64,000 bases of DNA. It comes from JACKFB01 sp041389525. GTDB taxonomy: Bacteria > Myxococcota_A > UBA9042 > PHBI01 > JACKFB01. This document shows, piece by piece, positions 35,421-44,570 of the stretch. A program made the position numbers and the translations under genes. Below the pieces are notes generated by a model. That model did not search any database. It saw nothing but the letters and a program-made list of their open reading frames with translations, and had not been told where the DNA came from. Each line of letters opens with the position of its first letter. The first letter of the stretch is position 1. The DNA lies in the NCBI GenBank assembly GCA_041389525.1, contig JAWKRR010000027.1:1-64000 (forward strand), read 5' to 3'.

Positions 35421-37715
35421 ATGAACCCTCAGCTGCTCCGCTCGACCCTCGCGCTGGCCTTCGCCGCGCTCGCCGCAACTTGCGTGGCGGCCTGCTCTTC
35501 GTCTGGCGGTGGCGGCACCACCTTTCAGCGGCCCGACGTCATCGTCTCCGATGGCGGCATCTTCACGACGCTGGACGGGACGCCCATCGGCCTCGAGACG
35601 GACGTGGCTCCGGTCACCGACACCATCTCGACGACGCCCGGGTGCACCACCGACCTCGACTGCCCTGTGGGCACGCCGCACTGCGGGGTCACCAACCTCT
35701 GCTTCGAGTGCCTCGACGCCACCCACTGCGCCGCGGGAGTCAGCTGCACCAACGGGGCCTGCGTCGCGGCGGCCTGCACGCCGGGCGAGACGCGGTGCAG
35801 CGGCCAGTCTCAGCTGACCTGCAACGCGACCGGCAGCGACTGGGACTCGTTCTTCTGCACGGGCGGGCAGTGCGTCAGCGGCAAGTGCCAGGGGTGCACG
35901 CCGAACCAGAAGATCTGCAAGGGCACGGCGGCGGTGATGCAGTGCCGCGCGGACGGCAGCACCTACGACGAGGTGCAGGTCTGCTCTGGCGGCGATGTCT
36001 GCGCCCAGGGCGCGTGCGTGACGTGCTTCCCCGGGCAGAAGCGCTGCACGGGTCAGGTGGCCGAGTCGTGCACCGACGCGGGCGTGTGGGCGTTTGCGGC
36101 CGACTGCAGCGTGGCCGGCGAGACCTGCGCGGTCGGCGCCTGCGTGTCGCCGTGCTCGGGAGACATCAAGTTCAAGTCCAACAGCGGCTGCGACTACTGG
36201 GCCGTGGACATGGACAACCACCCGCAGGCGCAGGCCAGCCCCTTCGCGGTGATCGTGTCGAACCTGTCGACCACCAATTCCATCGTCACCATCACGATAA
36301 AAGACGATCCGGCCAGCAGCCCCGCCGAGGTGGGGAAGGCGACGGTCGCGCCCGGGGACCTGCACGTCTTCGCGCTGCCGCGGCGCGAGCCGAACGGGCC
36401 AAAGCTCGGCTACAACGCGTTCCGGATTCAGTCGACGTCGCCGATCATCGCGTACCAGTTCAACCCGCTGGACAACGTGGACGTGTTCTCGAATGACGCG
36501 TCGCTGCTCATCCCGGCGAACACCTACAGCAACGAGTACATCGTCATCAGCCGGCGGCAGTTCCTCGGCGCCATCGACGTCCCGCTAGGACAGACCTGCG
36601 CGAACTTCTGCAAGACGCTGCCGGGCGGGGTCTGCCAGACCCAGGGCTCCGAGACGCTCTGCACGGCGCCTTATCGCGGCGAGATCACGATCGTCGCGCC
36701 GGGGGTGGAGACCAAGGTGGTGGTGACGCCGCGGGCGCGGACGCTGGCGGGGGGCGGCTTGCAGGCGATGAACCAGGGGGCTGCCTACGAGTACACGCTG
36801 CAGCCCTACCAGCTGTTGAACATCAAGAGCGACCAGGACGCGGGCGACCTGACGGGCACGGTCATCGCGTCGGATAAGCCGGTGGCGGTGTTTGGCGGGC
36901 ACGAGGCGGCGGTGACGTCGACGCAGTGCTGCGCGGACCACCTCGAGCAGCAGATGTTCCCGACGCGGTCGTGGGGGCGCAGCTATCTGGCGACCAAGTC
37001 CTTCGCCCGCGGGCTGGAGTCGGACTACTGGCGCTTCGTGGGCGCGGAGGATGGCACGGTGCTGACCTTTGAGCCGGCGAGCGTGTCGGCGCCGCGTACC
37101 ATCGGTCGGGGCGAGTGGGTGGAGATCGTCACGAAGGCTGACTTCAAGGTGAGCTCGGATAAGCCCTTCGCGGTCGCGCAGTACCTGGCCAGCTCGCAGG
37201 AGATCCTGAAGACGCCGGAGGGGACGGCGTGCAAGGTCGACCAGGACTGCCACCCCGGGCACGGCTGCGTGCAGGCGACCCTCACGCAGAAGGTCTGTTT
37301 CGCCCCGCAGTGCGCCGTGGCGGGGAGTCCCCAGGGGTGCCCGGGCGGACACACCTGCACCTGCTTCGAGGTCGGTCAGTGCTACTGCACGGCGGTCGGG
37401 GACCCTGCGCTCATCACGATCGCGCCGACCGAGCAGTTTCGGAAGGACTACGTCTTCCTGTCGCCGGACAAGTACCAGGATGACTTCATCAACATCGTGG
37501 CGCCGGACGGCGCGGCGGTGACGCTGGACGGGCTGACGGTGCCGGCGGGCAACTTCGAGGCGATCGGGGCGACGGGCTTCCGGGTGGCGCGCTTGAAGGT
37601 GACCGACGGGGTACACCGGCTGTCGGCCACGCAGCCGGTGGGGGTGGTCGCCTATGGCTACGACCGCGACGTGTCCTACGGCTACACCGCCGGGCTGAAC
37701 CTGACGGATCTGTAG
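35421..37715 (+). CDS. IgGFc-binding-domain surface lipoprotein
   Basis: 764 residues from the ATG at 35421. The signal ends in lipobox VAAC followed by a Ser/Gly linker, so it is lipid-anchored. Residues about 75-240 are Cys-rich with repeated GxxxCxG units. From about 250 on it shows the IgGFc-binding N-terminal domain pattern: YWAVDMDN, SNLSTTNSIVTI, LGYNAFRIQSTSPIIAYQFNP, PVAVFGGHEA, then a second cysteine cluster and the end VGVVAYGYDRDVSYGYTAG, typical of the family. Similar proteins are found in many Myxococcota and eukaryotes; ligand unknown. It lies in the same direction as the preceding repeat lipoprotein, with an AT-rich 35300-35340 gap that may hold its promoter. Confidence 0.88.
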   Translation: MNPQLLRSTLALAFAALAATCVAACSSSGGGGTTFQRPDVIVSDGGIFTTLDGTPIGLETDVAPVTDTISTTPGCTTDLDCPVGTPHCGVTNLCFECLDATHCAAGVSCTNGACVAAACTPGETRCSGQSQLTCNATGSDWDSFFCTGGQCVSGKCQGCTPNQKICKGTAAVMQCRADGSTYDEVQVCSGGDVCAQGACVTCFPGQKRCTGQVAESCTDAGVWAFAADCSVAGETCAVGACVSPCSGDIKFKSNSGCDYWAVDMDNHPQAQASPFAVIVSNLSTTNSIVTITIKDDPASSPAEVGKATVAPGDLHVFALPRREPNGPKLGYNAFRIQSTSPIIAYQFNPLDNVDVFSNDASLLIPANTYSNEYIVISRRQFLGAIDVPLGQTCANFCKTLPGGVCQTQGSETLCTAPYRGEITIVAPGVETKVVVTPRARTLAGGGLQAMNQGAAYEYTLQPYQLLNIKSDQDAGDLTGTVIASDKPVAVFGGHEAAVTSTQCCADHLEQQMFPTRSWGRSYLATKSFARGLESDYWRFVGAEDGTVLTFEPASVSAPRTIGRGEWVEIVTKADFKVSSDKPFAVAQYLASSQEILKTPEGTACKVDQDCHPGHGCVQATLTQKVCFAPQCAVAGSPQGCPGGHTCTCFEVGQCYCTAVGDPALITIAPTEQFRKDYVFLSPDKYQDDFINIVAPDGAAVTLDGLTVPAGNFEAIGATGFRVARLKVTDGVHRLSATQPVGVVAYGYDRDVSYGYTAGLNLTDL

Positions 37716-37728
37716 TCGCGAGGGGGCC

Positions 37729-38544
37729 CTACGGCTCGTAGACGTCGAAGGAGAAGTCGCTGCCGCCGCCGCTGACGTCGACGCGGGTCAGGGCCGGGTC
37801 GCTGCGGGTGTAGCGGATGGTGATGCGGGCGCCGGACGGGTTGGTCACGACGTGGGTGCCGGCGGAGGGCAGGTAGTCGTCGAAGGCGAGGGCGACGTCG
37901 GAGCTGTCGAGCTGCCAGGAGGCGCCCTCGGTCATCCAGGTCTGGGTGCCGTCGACGCGCACGCCGGTCGGTGGGGCGAGGTCCGTCTCGGCCAGGGCGC
38001 CGGTGGCGGAGCTGGTGCGGCTGCTGGTGTTCTCGCGCCAGACGATGTCGTGTTGGACGATCTCGCGGCGCTTGGTGGCGACCACCCAGGTCACGGTCGC
38101 GGTGCCGTCCACGGTCATCGCGCCGTCGCTGAAGTCGTCTTCATGGCAGTCGGTGCGTGAGCCGGTCAGCCAGTAGTGGTCGATGACGACGGTGTCGGCG
38201 GTGGACTCTAGGACGCGGAGCTGGGCGCAGCCTGAGAGGGTGTGGCCGCTGTAAGTGCAGGGGCGCGCCGCGGTGCCGAAGTCCACCAGGACGGTGTCGC
38301 CGGTCACGGTGGTGGTGGCGCAGGTGACGCGTCGCCCGATGGCCGCGCCCAGGTTGGTGGCGGCGGACTCGACTGGGACTCCGGCCTCGGTGGCTTTTCC
38401 CAGCTCGACGACCGTGGCCATGAGGGCGTGGGCTTGAACGGCGAGTGCGGCTTGGTCCAGGGCGTCCTCGGCGTCCTCGCGGCTGACCTGACCGCAGGCG
38501 GCGGCGAGGCTGAGGAGGGCGGCGAGGACGAAACGGCGCAACAT
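37729..38544 (-). CDS. Lipoprotein of unknown function
   Basis: 271 residues from the ATG at 38544. Lipoprotein signal with lipobox AAAC (Cys17). The mature part is mostly beta-strand, Thr/Asp-rich, with four cysteines (VTCATT, RPCTYSG, SGCAQL, TDCHED) likely paired in two disulfides. No motif I recognise. Its 3' end is only 13 nt from the stop of the convergent IgGFc-binding lipoprotein gene, and it is divergent from the amine oxidase gene (79 nt). Confidence 0.75.
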   Translation of the reverse strand: MLRRFVLAALLSLAAACGQVSREDAEDALDQAALAVQAHALMATVVELGKATEAGVPVESAATNLGAAIGRRVTCATTTVTGDTVLVDFGTAARPCTYSGHTLSGCAQLRVLESTADTVVIDHYWLTGSRTDCHEDDFSDGAMTVDGTATVTWVVATKRREIVQHDIVWRENTSSRTSSATGALAETDLAPPTGVRVDGTQTWMTEGASWQLDSSDVALAFDDYLPSAGTHVVTNPSGARITIRYTRSDPALTRVDVSGGGSDFSFDVYEP

Positions 38545-38623
38545 TGCAGGCTCCGGGGGGCGGCGGCGGTCATGCTGCGACGAAACGCGCGGGACCGCCA
38601 ACCTCCGTGGTATCTGTGGGGTC

Positions 38624-39979
38624 ATGGCAAGCGATGTCGTCGTCGTCGGAGCGGGGTTGGCGGGGCTGGTCGCGGCGCGGCGGTTGCTGCGGGCCGGGCG
38701 CAGCGTGACGGTCCTCGAGGCGCGCGAGCGGGCCGGGGGGCGCACGTTTACGCGGCCCTTTGCGGGCGGCGTGGTCGACGTGGGCGGGACGTGGATCGGG
38801 CCGACGCAGCGGCGGGTGCTGGCGCTGGCGGCGGAGCTGGGCGTGGCGGTGGAGGCGCAGCGGTCGGCCGGGAAGAGCCTGATGCAGGTCGGCTCGCAGA
38901 TGCGGGCGTATCGGGGGACCATCCCGGCGCTGAACTTCGTGGCGCTCGTCGAGCTGCAGCGGGCGATCAGCCGCATCGACCGGATGGCGCGCGCGGTGCC
39001 GGTCGGGGCGCCGCACACGGCACCGAAGGCGCGGGTGTGGGACGCGTTGACGGTCGGGGCGTACCTGGATCGCGAGGTGCGGACCCGCGGCGCCCGCGAC
39101 ACGATGGCCGGGGCGGTTCGGGCGATCTTCAGCTCGGAGCCGCGCGAGGTCTCGCTCTTGTACTTCCTTTGGTACGTGCGCTGCGCTGGCGGGATCATGC
39201 CGCTGTGCGAGGTGGAGGGCGGCGCGCAGGAGAGCCGGTTCGTGGGCGGCGCGCAGCAGCTGAGCGACCGGCTGGCGGCGGAGGTCGCCGAGAACCCAGG
39301 TGGCGCCGTGCGTTTCGGCGAGCCGGTGGTCGCCATCGCGCAAGATGAGCGGGGCGTACGCGTGCGCACCGTCGGCGGGGAGTTTGAGGCGGGGCATGCG
39401 GTGCTCGCGGTTCCGCCGCACCTGGCCAGCCGGATCGCGTTCGAGCCTGAGGTGCCGTCGGTGCGCGACCAGCTGTGCCAGCGGCTGCCGATCGGCGCGT
39501 CCATCAAGGTGGTCACGGCGTACTCGCGGCCGTTTTGGCGGGCGGCGGGGTGGTCCGGCGAGGTGGTCACGGGCGACGGCCCGGTCAGCTTGGCCTTCGA
39601 TGTGGGGGGCGCCGACGACGGCCCTGGCGTGCTGATGAGCTTCCTGTTGGGGGACGCGGCGCGCGGGATGGCCGACCGCGGCCCGGCGGCTCGGGAGGCG
39701 GCGGTTACCCAGGCGCTGGCTGGGTTTTTCGGGCCCGAGGCGCTGTCGCCCACCGAGGTCATCGAGCACGACTGGATGGCCGATCCCTGGGCGCGCGGCT
39801 GCTCGGTCGGCATCGGGACCGCGGGCGCGCTGACCACCTGCGGCACGGCCCTGCGCGAGCCCATCGGCCGCGTCCACCTCGCAGGCACCGAGAGCGCCAC
39901 CGAGTGGGCCGGCTTCATGGATGGCGCCGTGCAGTCCGGGCAGCGGGCCGCCGACGAGATCCTCGCGCGAACGGGTTAG
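38624..39979 (+). CDS. Flavin monoamine oxidase-like FAD-dependent oxidoreductase
   Basis: 451 residues. N-terminal dinucleotide fold VVVVGAGLAGLVAARRL, then EARERAGGRTFT and GGTWIGPTQRR, the pattern of amine oxidases; the C-terminal FAD motif GRVHLAGTESATEWAGFMDGAVQSG is complete. In monoamine oxidases a Cys in SGGCY binds FAD covalently; here the aligned place reads ARGCSVG, so a cysteine is present and covalent flavin is possible. It should oxidise an amine or related substrate, releasing H2O2. It starts a row of four same-strand genes with two SDR enzymes and an asparagine synthetase. Substrate unknown. Confidence 0.85.
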   Translation: MASDVVVVGAGLAGLVAARRLLRAGRSVTVLEARERAGGRTFTRPFAGGVVDVGGTWIGPTQRRVLALAAELGVAVEAQRSAGKSLMQVGSQMRAYRGTIPALNFVALVELQRAISRIDRMARAVPVGAPHTAPKARVWDALTVGAYLDREVRTRGARDTMAGAVRAIFSSEPREVSLLYFLWYVRCAGGIMPLCEVEGGAQESRFVGGAQQLSDRLAAEVAENPGGAVRFGEPVVAIAQDERGVRVRTVGGEFEAGHAVLAVPPHLASRIAFEPEVPSVRDQLCQRLPIGASIKVVTAYSRPFWRAAGWSGEVVTGDGPVSLAFDVGGADDGPGVLMSFLLGDAARGMADRGPAAREAAVTQALAGFFGPEALSPTEVIEHDWMADPWARGCSVGIGTAGALTTCGTALREPIGRVHLAGTESATEWAGFMDGAVQSGQRAADEILARTG

Positions 39980-39985
39980 GGCGTG

Positions 39986-40041
39986 GGGCAATCGCGGGCG
40001 GGTTTCTGCGTGACGCGGGGGTTGGTCGAGCGCGATTGCCC
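39986..40041 (+). repeat. Hairpin repeat element, copy C
   Basis: Perfect 11-bp arms GGGCAATCGCG (39986-39996) and CGCGATTGCCC (40031-40041) with a 34-nt loop containing CTGCGTGACGCGGGGGTTG. Arms are identical to copy B at 23735-23791, loop similar after inversion. It sits between the amine oxidase gene and the next SDR gene. Confidence 0.7.
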
Positions 40042-40100
40042 TGACCTATTGCCGGTGCGTCGTTGACGGGCGCCGGGCGGGCGTGGCATCTCTCGTCGCC

Positions 40101-41135
40101 ATGAAGCTTTGTGTCACGGGGGCGCCCGGCTGGTTGGGCAGTCGGCTGACGGAGGTGCTGGCGGAGGGCTTCGGCGATCCGAACGCGCCCGCGTTGCCTG
40201 CCGTCGAGAGCCTCACGCTCCTGGTTCAGCCCGGGTTTGAGCCGCCGGTGGTGCGACCAGCGCATACGCGCGTGGTCTACGGCGACATCCGGGACCCTCG
40301 CGCGGTCGAGAAGGCCGTCGAGGGTGCGGACGTGGTCCTGCACCTGGCCGCGATCATCCACCCGACGTGGCGCGGCATCGACGAGCTGATGGCCATCAAT
40401 ACGGGCGGGACCAAGAACCTGCTCGAGGCGGCGATCAAGGCGGGGGCGAAGCGCTTCGTGCTGATGAGCTCGAACAGTGTGGCCGGGACCTCCACCGATC
40501 TCGGGCGGCCTTTTCGCGAGGACGATGGCGTCGCGCCGTACATGGCCTACGGGCGGAGCAAGGCGGCGGCCGAGGATCTCGTCAACGGGGCGGTCGCGGC
40601 GGGCCGAATCGAGGGCGTGTGCCTGCGTGGCTGCTGGTACTACGGCCCGCACCAGGCCGGTCGTCAGTCGCGGTTCTTCGGGATGATCGCCAAGGGAAAC
40701 CCGGTGATGTTCGGCCAGGGCGGCAACCTGCGCAGCCTCACCTACGTCGACCACTTGACCCACGCGCTGATGCTGGCGGCTACGGTGCCTGAGGCCAATG
40801 GCCGAACGTATTGGATCGCCGACAAAGAGCCGTATCGAACGGTGGACATCTACAACGCCATCGCCGACGCGCTGGGCGTGCCGCGGCCGAGCCCGCGCAA
40901 GCTGCCGGCGGTGGTGAGTCGGCTCTGCGCTGTGGCGGATGCGGTGCTGCAGCGGGCTGGCGTGTATTGGACGGAGGTCCACGTCGCGGGCGAGATGGCC
41001 GAGGACATCGCCTGCGCCATCGACCGCGCCGAGGCCGAGCTGGGTTATCGGCCCTGGGTCAGTCTGGACGAGGGTATGCGCCGTTCGGTCGCCTGGGCGA
41101 GGACGCAGGGCCAGACCTTCTCGCGCGAAGGGTGA
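40101..41135 (+). CDS. NAD-dependent epimerase/dehydratase (extended SDR), first of a pair
   Basis: 344 residues. NAD(P)-binding TGAPGWLGSRL at the N-terminus, VVLHLAAIIHP strand, an active-site serine stretch (VLMSSNSVAGT) and the catalytic YGRSK (Tyr and Lys). The C-terminal half resembles 3-beta-hydroxysteroid dehydrogenase/isomerase-like and sugar epimerase proteins (LTYVDHLTHALMLA). The ATG at 40101 was chosen over one at 40083 because the Rossmann motif begins at once. The second SDR gene starts 7 nt after its stop. Substrate is not readable: a nucleotide sugar or a cyclic alcohol are both possible. Confidence 0.8.
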   Translation: MKLCVTGAPGWLGSRLTEVLAEGFGDPNAPALPAVESLTLLVQPGFEPPVVRPAHTRVVYGDIRDPRAVEKAVEGADVVLHLAAIIHPTWRGIDELMAINTGGTKNLLEAAIKAGAKRFVLMSSNSVAGTSTDLGRPFREDDGVAPYMAYGRSKAAAEDLVNGAVAAGRIEGVCLRGCWYYGPHQAGRQSRFFGMIAKGNPVMFGQGGNLRSLTYVDHLTHALMLAATVPEANGRTYWIADKEPYRTVDIYNAIADALGVPRPSPRKLPAVVSRLCAVADAVLQRAGVYWTEVHVAGEMAEDIACAIDRAEAELGYRPWVSLDEGMRRSVAWARTQGQTFSREG

Positions 41136-41142
41136 CGCAGGC

Positions 41143-42168
41143 GTGCGCGTAGCGGTCACCGGCGCCAGCGGATTCATCGGGACGGCGCTGGTCAAGGCGC
41201 TCGCCGAGGCCGGGCACGAGGTGGTCGGGACCGACCGGTTTCCGCCCTCGGTCGAGCTGCCGATTCGCGAGTTCGTGACTGCTGATTTGGGGGGTGGACA
41301 CAGCCTCGCGCGGGCCTTCACCGGCGCCGAGGTGGTCTTTCACCTGGCGGCGCTGCCGGCCATCGCCCGCGCGCCCGACTCGACCTACGTCGACACCAAC
41401 ATCGCGGGGACCGAGCGGGTGCTGCGACTGGCGCGGCGAGCGGGGGCGCGCAAGGTCGTCCACCTGTCGTCGAGCACGGTCTACGGCCGCCCGGACGCGG
41501 AGCCGGTCCGCGAGGACCACCCGCTGCGGCCGGCGTGCGCCTACAGCCGGAGCAAGGCGGCGGCTGAGGAGGCGTGCCTGCGCCAGGCGGATGACGGCTA
41601 CGACGTCAGCATCATCCGCCCGCGGGTGGTGGTCGGCGCGGGTCGCGCGGGGATCTTCGCGACCTTCTTCGCGTTCATGGAGTTGGGGTTGCCTCTGCCC
41701 CTGCCGCGCGGCGGCGATTTCCGTTTCCAGTTTACGGCGGTCGACGACCTGGTACGCGCGCTGGAGGTCGTCGCTGAGCGCGGTGCGCCGGGGCGGATTT
41801 ACAACATCGGGTCGCAGGTGGACCGGCTGCTGCGCGACGATCTGCACGCGCTCTTTCGGCTGGCGGGGAGCCGCTCGAGGGTGATCCCGGTGCCGCCGCG
41901 CTTGGCGCTGCGGACCTTCGCGCTGCTGCACCATCTGCGGGTGGGGCCGCTGGTACCCGAGCAGTACCGTATCGCGGCGAATCACTTCGTGCTGGACACC
42001 GAGCGGGCGCGCGACGAGCTGGGCTTCACCGCGGCGCGGGCCAACATCGACGGGGTGATCGACGCGTGGCGGTGGTGGCGCGAGCACCGGGAGGCCCCGC
42101 CGCTGCAGACGCTGGTGCGGTGGTGGCGGCCGCGTCACCAGAACGCGCTGCAGCGCCGGCCGCAGTGA
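41143..42168 (+). CDS. NAD-dependent epimerase/dehydratase (extended SDR), second of a pair
   Basis: 341 residues from the GTG at 41143. Rossmann motif VAVTGASGFIGTALV, VVFHLAALPAI, SSSTVYGRPDAEPV and the active-site YSRSK, plus a downstream RIYNIGS segment. The open frame continues upstream of 41143 but overlaps the preceding gene out of frame and is not coding there. It is separated from the first SDR by 7 nt, so they are co-transcribed. The two proteins are clearly related but not duplicates, suggesting consecutive steps. The C-terminus ends in a basic tail (RWWRPRHQNALQRRPQ). Confidence 0.82.
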   Translation: MRVAVTGASGFIGTALVKALAEAGHEVVGTDRFPPSVELPIREFVTADLGGGHSLARAFTGAEVVFHLAALPAIARAPDSTYVDTNIAGTERVLRLARRAGARKVVHLSSSTVYGRPDAEPVREDHPLRPACAYSRSKAAAEEACLRQADDGYDVSIIRPRVVVGAGRAGIFATFFAFMELGLPLPLPRGGDFRFQFTAVDDLVRALEVVAERGAPGRIYNIGSQVDRLLRDDLHALFRLAGSRSRVIPVPPRLALRTFALLHHLRVGPLVPEQYRIAANHFVLDTERARDELGFTAARANIDGVIDAWRWWREHREAPPLQTLVRWWRPRHQNALQRRPQ

Positions 42169-42330
42169 GGGGCCGTATGAACGTGGCCGCGCCGAACGCG
42201 CGGCGGGCGCTCGCGAGCCCGCACCCCGGCGAGTCGTCGCAGCCGCGGGCGAGGGCCTCGGAGTTCGAGTGCGCGCGGGGCAAGCGCCTCGTCGCGGGCT
42301 CAACGTACCTCTCGCCGCCCAGGCCCTGAG

Positions 42331-44226
42331 GTGTGCGGGATCGCCGGCGTGCTGGGGCCCGGGGCCGGCGAGGCCATCGACGCGATGGTGGACGCGATGC
42401 GGCACCGTGGGCCCGACGGTCGCGGGGTGTTCCGCGAGCGCGGAGTGGCCGTGGGCGCGGCGCGGCTGGCCATCGTGTCGCCGTCGGATGGGGCCCAGCC
42501 CATGCTGGACGGGCCGCTCGCGCTGGTCGCGAACGCGGAGATCTACAATCACCGGGCGCTGCGCGACGAGCTGAGCGGTGCTGGGGCGCGCTTTGCGACG
42601 GCGTGCGACATCGAGGTCATCATCCACGGCTACCGCGCGTGGGGACCCGACGTGGTGCACCGGCTGCGGGGCTTCTTCGCGTTCGCGCTGTGGGACGCCG
42701 AGCGCGGGCGGATGCTGGTGGCGCGCGACAGGTTCGGTATCGCGCCGGCGGTGATGTGGCGCGGTCGGCATCGGGTCGCCGTGGCGTCGGAGGTCAAGGC
42801 GCTGTGTGCGCTGCCGGAGTTCGCCGCGCGGCTCAATCCGGCGGCGCTGGACCACTACCTCGACCAGCGGCATGTGGGCGCGGAGCGCAGCCTCTTCGAG
42901 GGCGTGGTGCCGGTGCCGGCGGGGGCGCGCGTGTGGCTCGACCGGGAGGGGCGAGGCGAGTTCGAGCGGTGGTATCGCCCGCCAGCGTCGGGTTCGGGAG
43001 CGGCTCCGGCGGGAGGGTTGGCCGAGGCGACTGAGGATCTCGGGCGGGCGCTCGATGAGGCGACGGCGCTGCGGCTGCGGCACGGTGATGCGCCGGTGGG
43101 GCTGTACCTCTCCGGGGGCCTCGACTCGTCGGTCATCGCGGCGTGTGCCGGGCGGTCGCACCCGGGACGGCCTGCGTTTTCCCACGGCTTCGACCCGGCG
43201 GAGGACGAGCTGAGCTTCGCCGAGCTGGCCGCGCGTGAATCCGGCGGGCCGTGGCACCCGGTTCAGCTCGTCCCCGACGACTTGGACGCGTTGCCGGCGA
43301 TCGTCGGGGCGATGGAGGAGCCGGTCGCGAACGCCGACCTGATCGGGCTGTGGGCGCTGGCGCGGGAGGCGTCGCGCCACGTGAAGGCGGTGCTGTGCGG
43401 TGAGGGCGCCGACGAGCTGTTCGGGAGCTATCCGCACCAGCAGCTGCTGGACCGCGCGGCGCTTCACCCTCACCTCGCGTCGGCGGCGGCCTGGGCCTTG
43501 CGTCGCGCGCCGGCCGCGCTGACGCGAAATCTCGGCCCCTATCCCGGCGCGCTGTCGGCCCCCGCGGCTCGCCAGCGCGTCGCCACCGCGCTGACGGGGG
43601 ACACGCTCGAGGCTCGCTTGTCGGGGATCACGTCACTCTTCGACGGCGAGGCGCGTGGGGGGCTGTACACGCCGGACTTCGCCGAGGTCGTCAGCGCAGC
43701 GACGCTCCGGCGCGCGGCTCCCGAGTCGCCAGCCCGCGCCGAGCCATCCGATCCGAGAGCCACCCTCGACCACCTGATCGACCGAGATCTGACGGACTGG
43801 CTCCCCGCCTACCACCTGGGCCGCGAGAACCGAATCGCCATGGCCTGGGGGCTCGAGACGCGCTACCCGTTCCTCGACGACGCCGTGGTCCAGGCCGTCC
43901 TGCCCCTCCCGCGCGAGTACAAGGTCGCGCCGTACCCACCGACCGAGAAGCGCCTCCTGCGCCGCGTCGCCGAGGGCCGCCTCCCCCCGCGCCTCGCCCG
44001 TCGCCCCAAAGGCCCTGTGCGCGTCCCCCTCTCGCTCTTCGGTCCCCGGTGGCCCGCCCTCGCGCGCGACCTGCTCTCCCCGGAGCGCGTTGCCCACCGC
44101 GGCCTCTTCAATCCAGCCGCGGTGGCCGCGCTGCTCGCCGCCGCTGACGAGCACCCCTTCGTCGCCGGCAGACAGCTCTTCGCGTTGGTGTTGCTCGAGC
44201 TCTGGCAGCAGCGGTTCACTCCCTGA
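42331..44226 (+). CDS. Asparagine synthase (glutamine-hydrolysing), AsnB type
   Basis: 631 residues from a GTG at 42331, directly followed by Cys2, the glutaminase nucleophile (CGIAGVLG). The glutaminase domain shows RHRGPDGRG and NAEIYNH (NGEIYNH is usual, so Gly is replaced by Ala). The synthetase domain has the PP-loop LSGGLDSS (near 262-270), GEGADELFGSYPH and RKxRMAW-like ENRIAMAWGLETRYPFLD. It would transfer ammonia from glutamine to an aspartate or another carboxyl group using ATP. AsnB homologues often act in secondary metabolite or polysaccharide modification; the neighbouring SDR and amine oxidase genes fit that, but free asparagine formation is equally possible. Confidence 0.9.
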   Translation: MCGIAGVLGPGAGEAIDAMVDAMRHRGPDGRGVFRERGVAVGAARLAIVSPSDGAQPMLDGPLALVANAEIYNHRALRDELSGAGARFATACDIEVIIHGYRAWGPDVVHRLRGFFAFALWDAERGRMLVARDRFGIAPAVMWRGRHRVAVASEVKALCALPEFAARLNPAALDHYLDQRHVGAERSLFEGVVPVPAGARVWLDREGRGEFERWYRPPASGSGAAPAGGLAEATEDLGRALDEATALRLRHGDAPVGLYLSGGLDSSVIAACAGRSHPGRPAFSHGFDPAEDELSFAELAARESGGPWHPVQLVPDDLDALPAIVGAMEEPVANADLIGLWALAREASRHVKAVLCGEGADELFGSYPHQQLLDRAALHPHLASAAAWALRRAPAALTRNLGPYPGALSAPAARQRVATALTGDTLEARLSGITSLFDGEARGGLYTPDFAEVVSAATLRRAAPESPARAEPSDPRATLDHLIDRDLTDWLPAYHLGRENRIAMAWGLETRYPFLDDAVVQAVLPLPREYKVAPYPPTEKRLLRRVAEGRLPPRLARRPKGPVRVPLSLFGPRWPALARDLLSPERVAHRGLFNPAAVAALLAAADEHPFVAGRQLFALVLLELWQQRFTP

Positions 44227-44570
44227 ACGTGGTCCCGCCTCCGGCCGGGCGCCCTCGACCGCCCACTCGAACCCAACCAGGGGCTCGCCTAAGTGGCTGG
44301 AATGATGAGTATTTTGGCGTTTCGCGTGTAAGTCGTGGAAATGAAAGGGATGGCTTTGGGCCGTGCGGTGCGCTGGGGGGCGTTTTGCCTGCTCGGCGTC
44401 GGGGGGGATCGGGGGCGACGGGAGTGAATGGCGATTCATCGGGGAGAGGACGGCGGGACGGGGCGGGGCGGGAGCGTGAGAGTGGTGTCTTGGACGCAAC
44501 GCGGCATCGGCCGGCGGTTGCGGGGTTGAGGGAGGCGGGGATGGCGGGTCGGGCAGTCGGGGTGGGGCTG
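44227..44570. other. Non-coding gap with an AT-richer patch
   Basis: 344 nt between the 3' end of asparagine synthase and the 3' end of the RAYT-like gene. Positions about 44290-44360 are clearly less GC-rich (TGAGTATTTTGGCGTTTCG and nearby) than the surroundings, as in a foreign or non-coding insert. I see no convincing gene or terminator. Confidence 0.35.
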
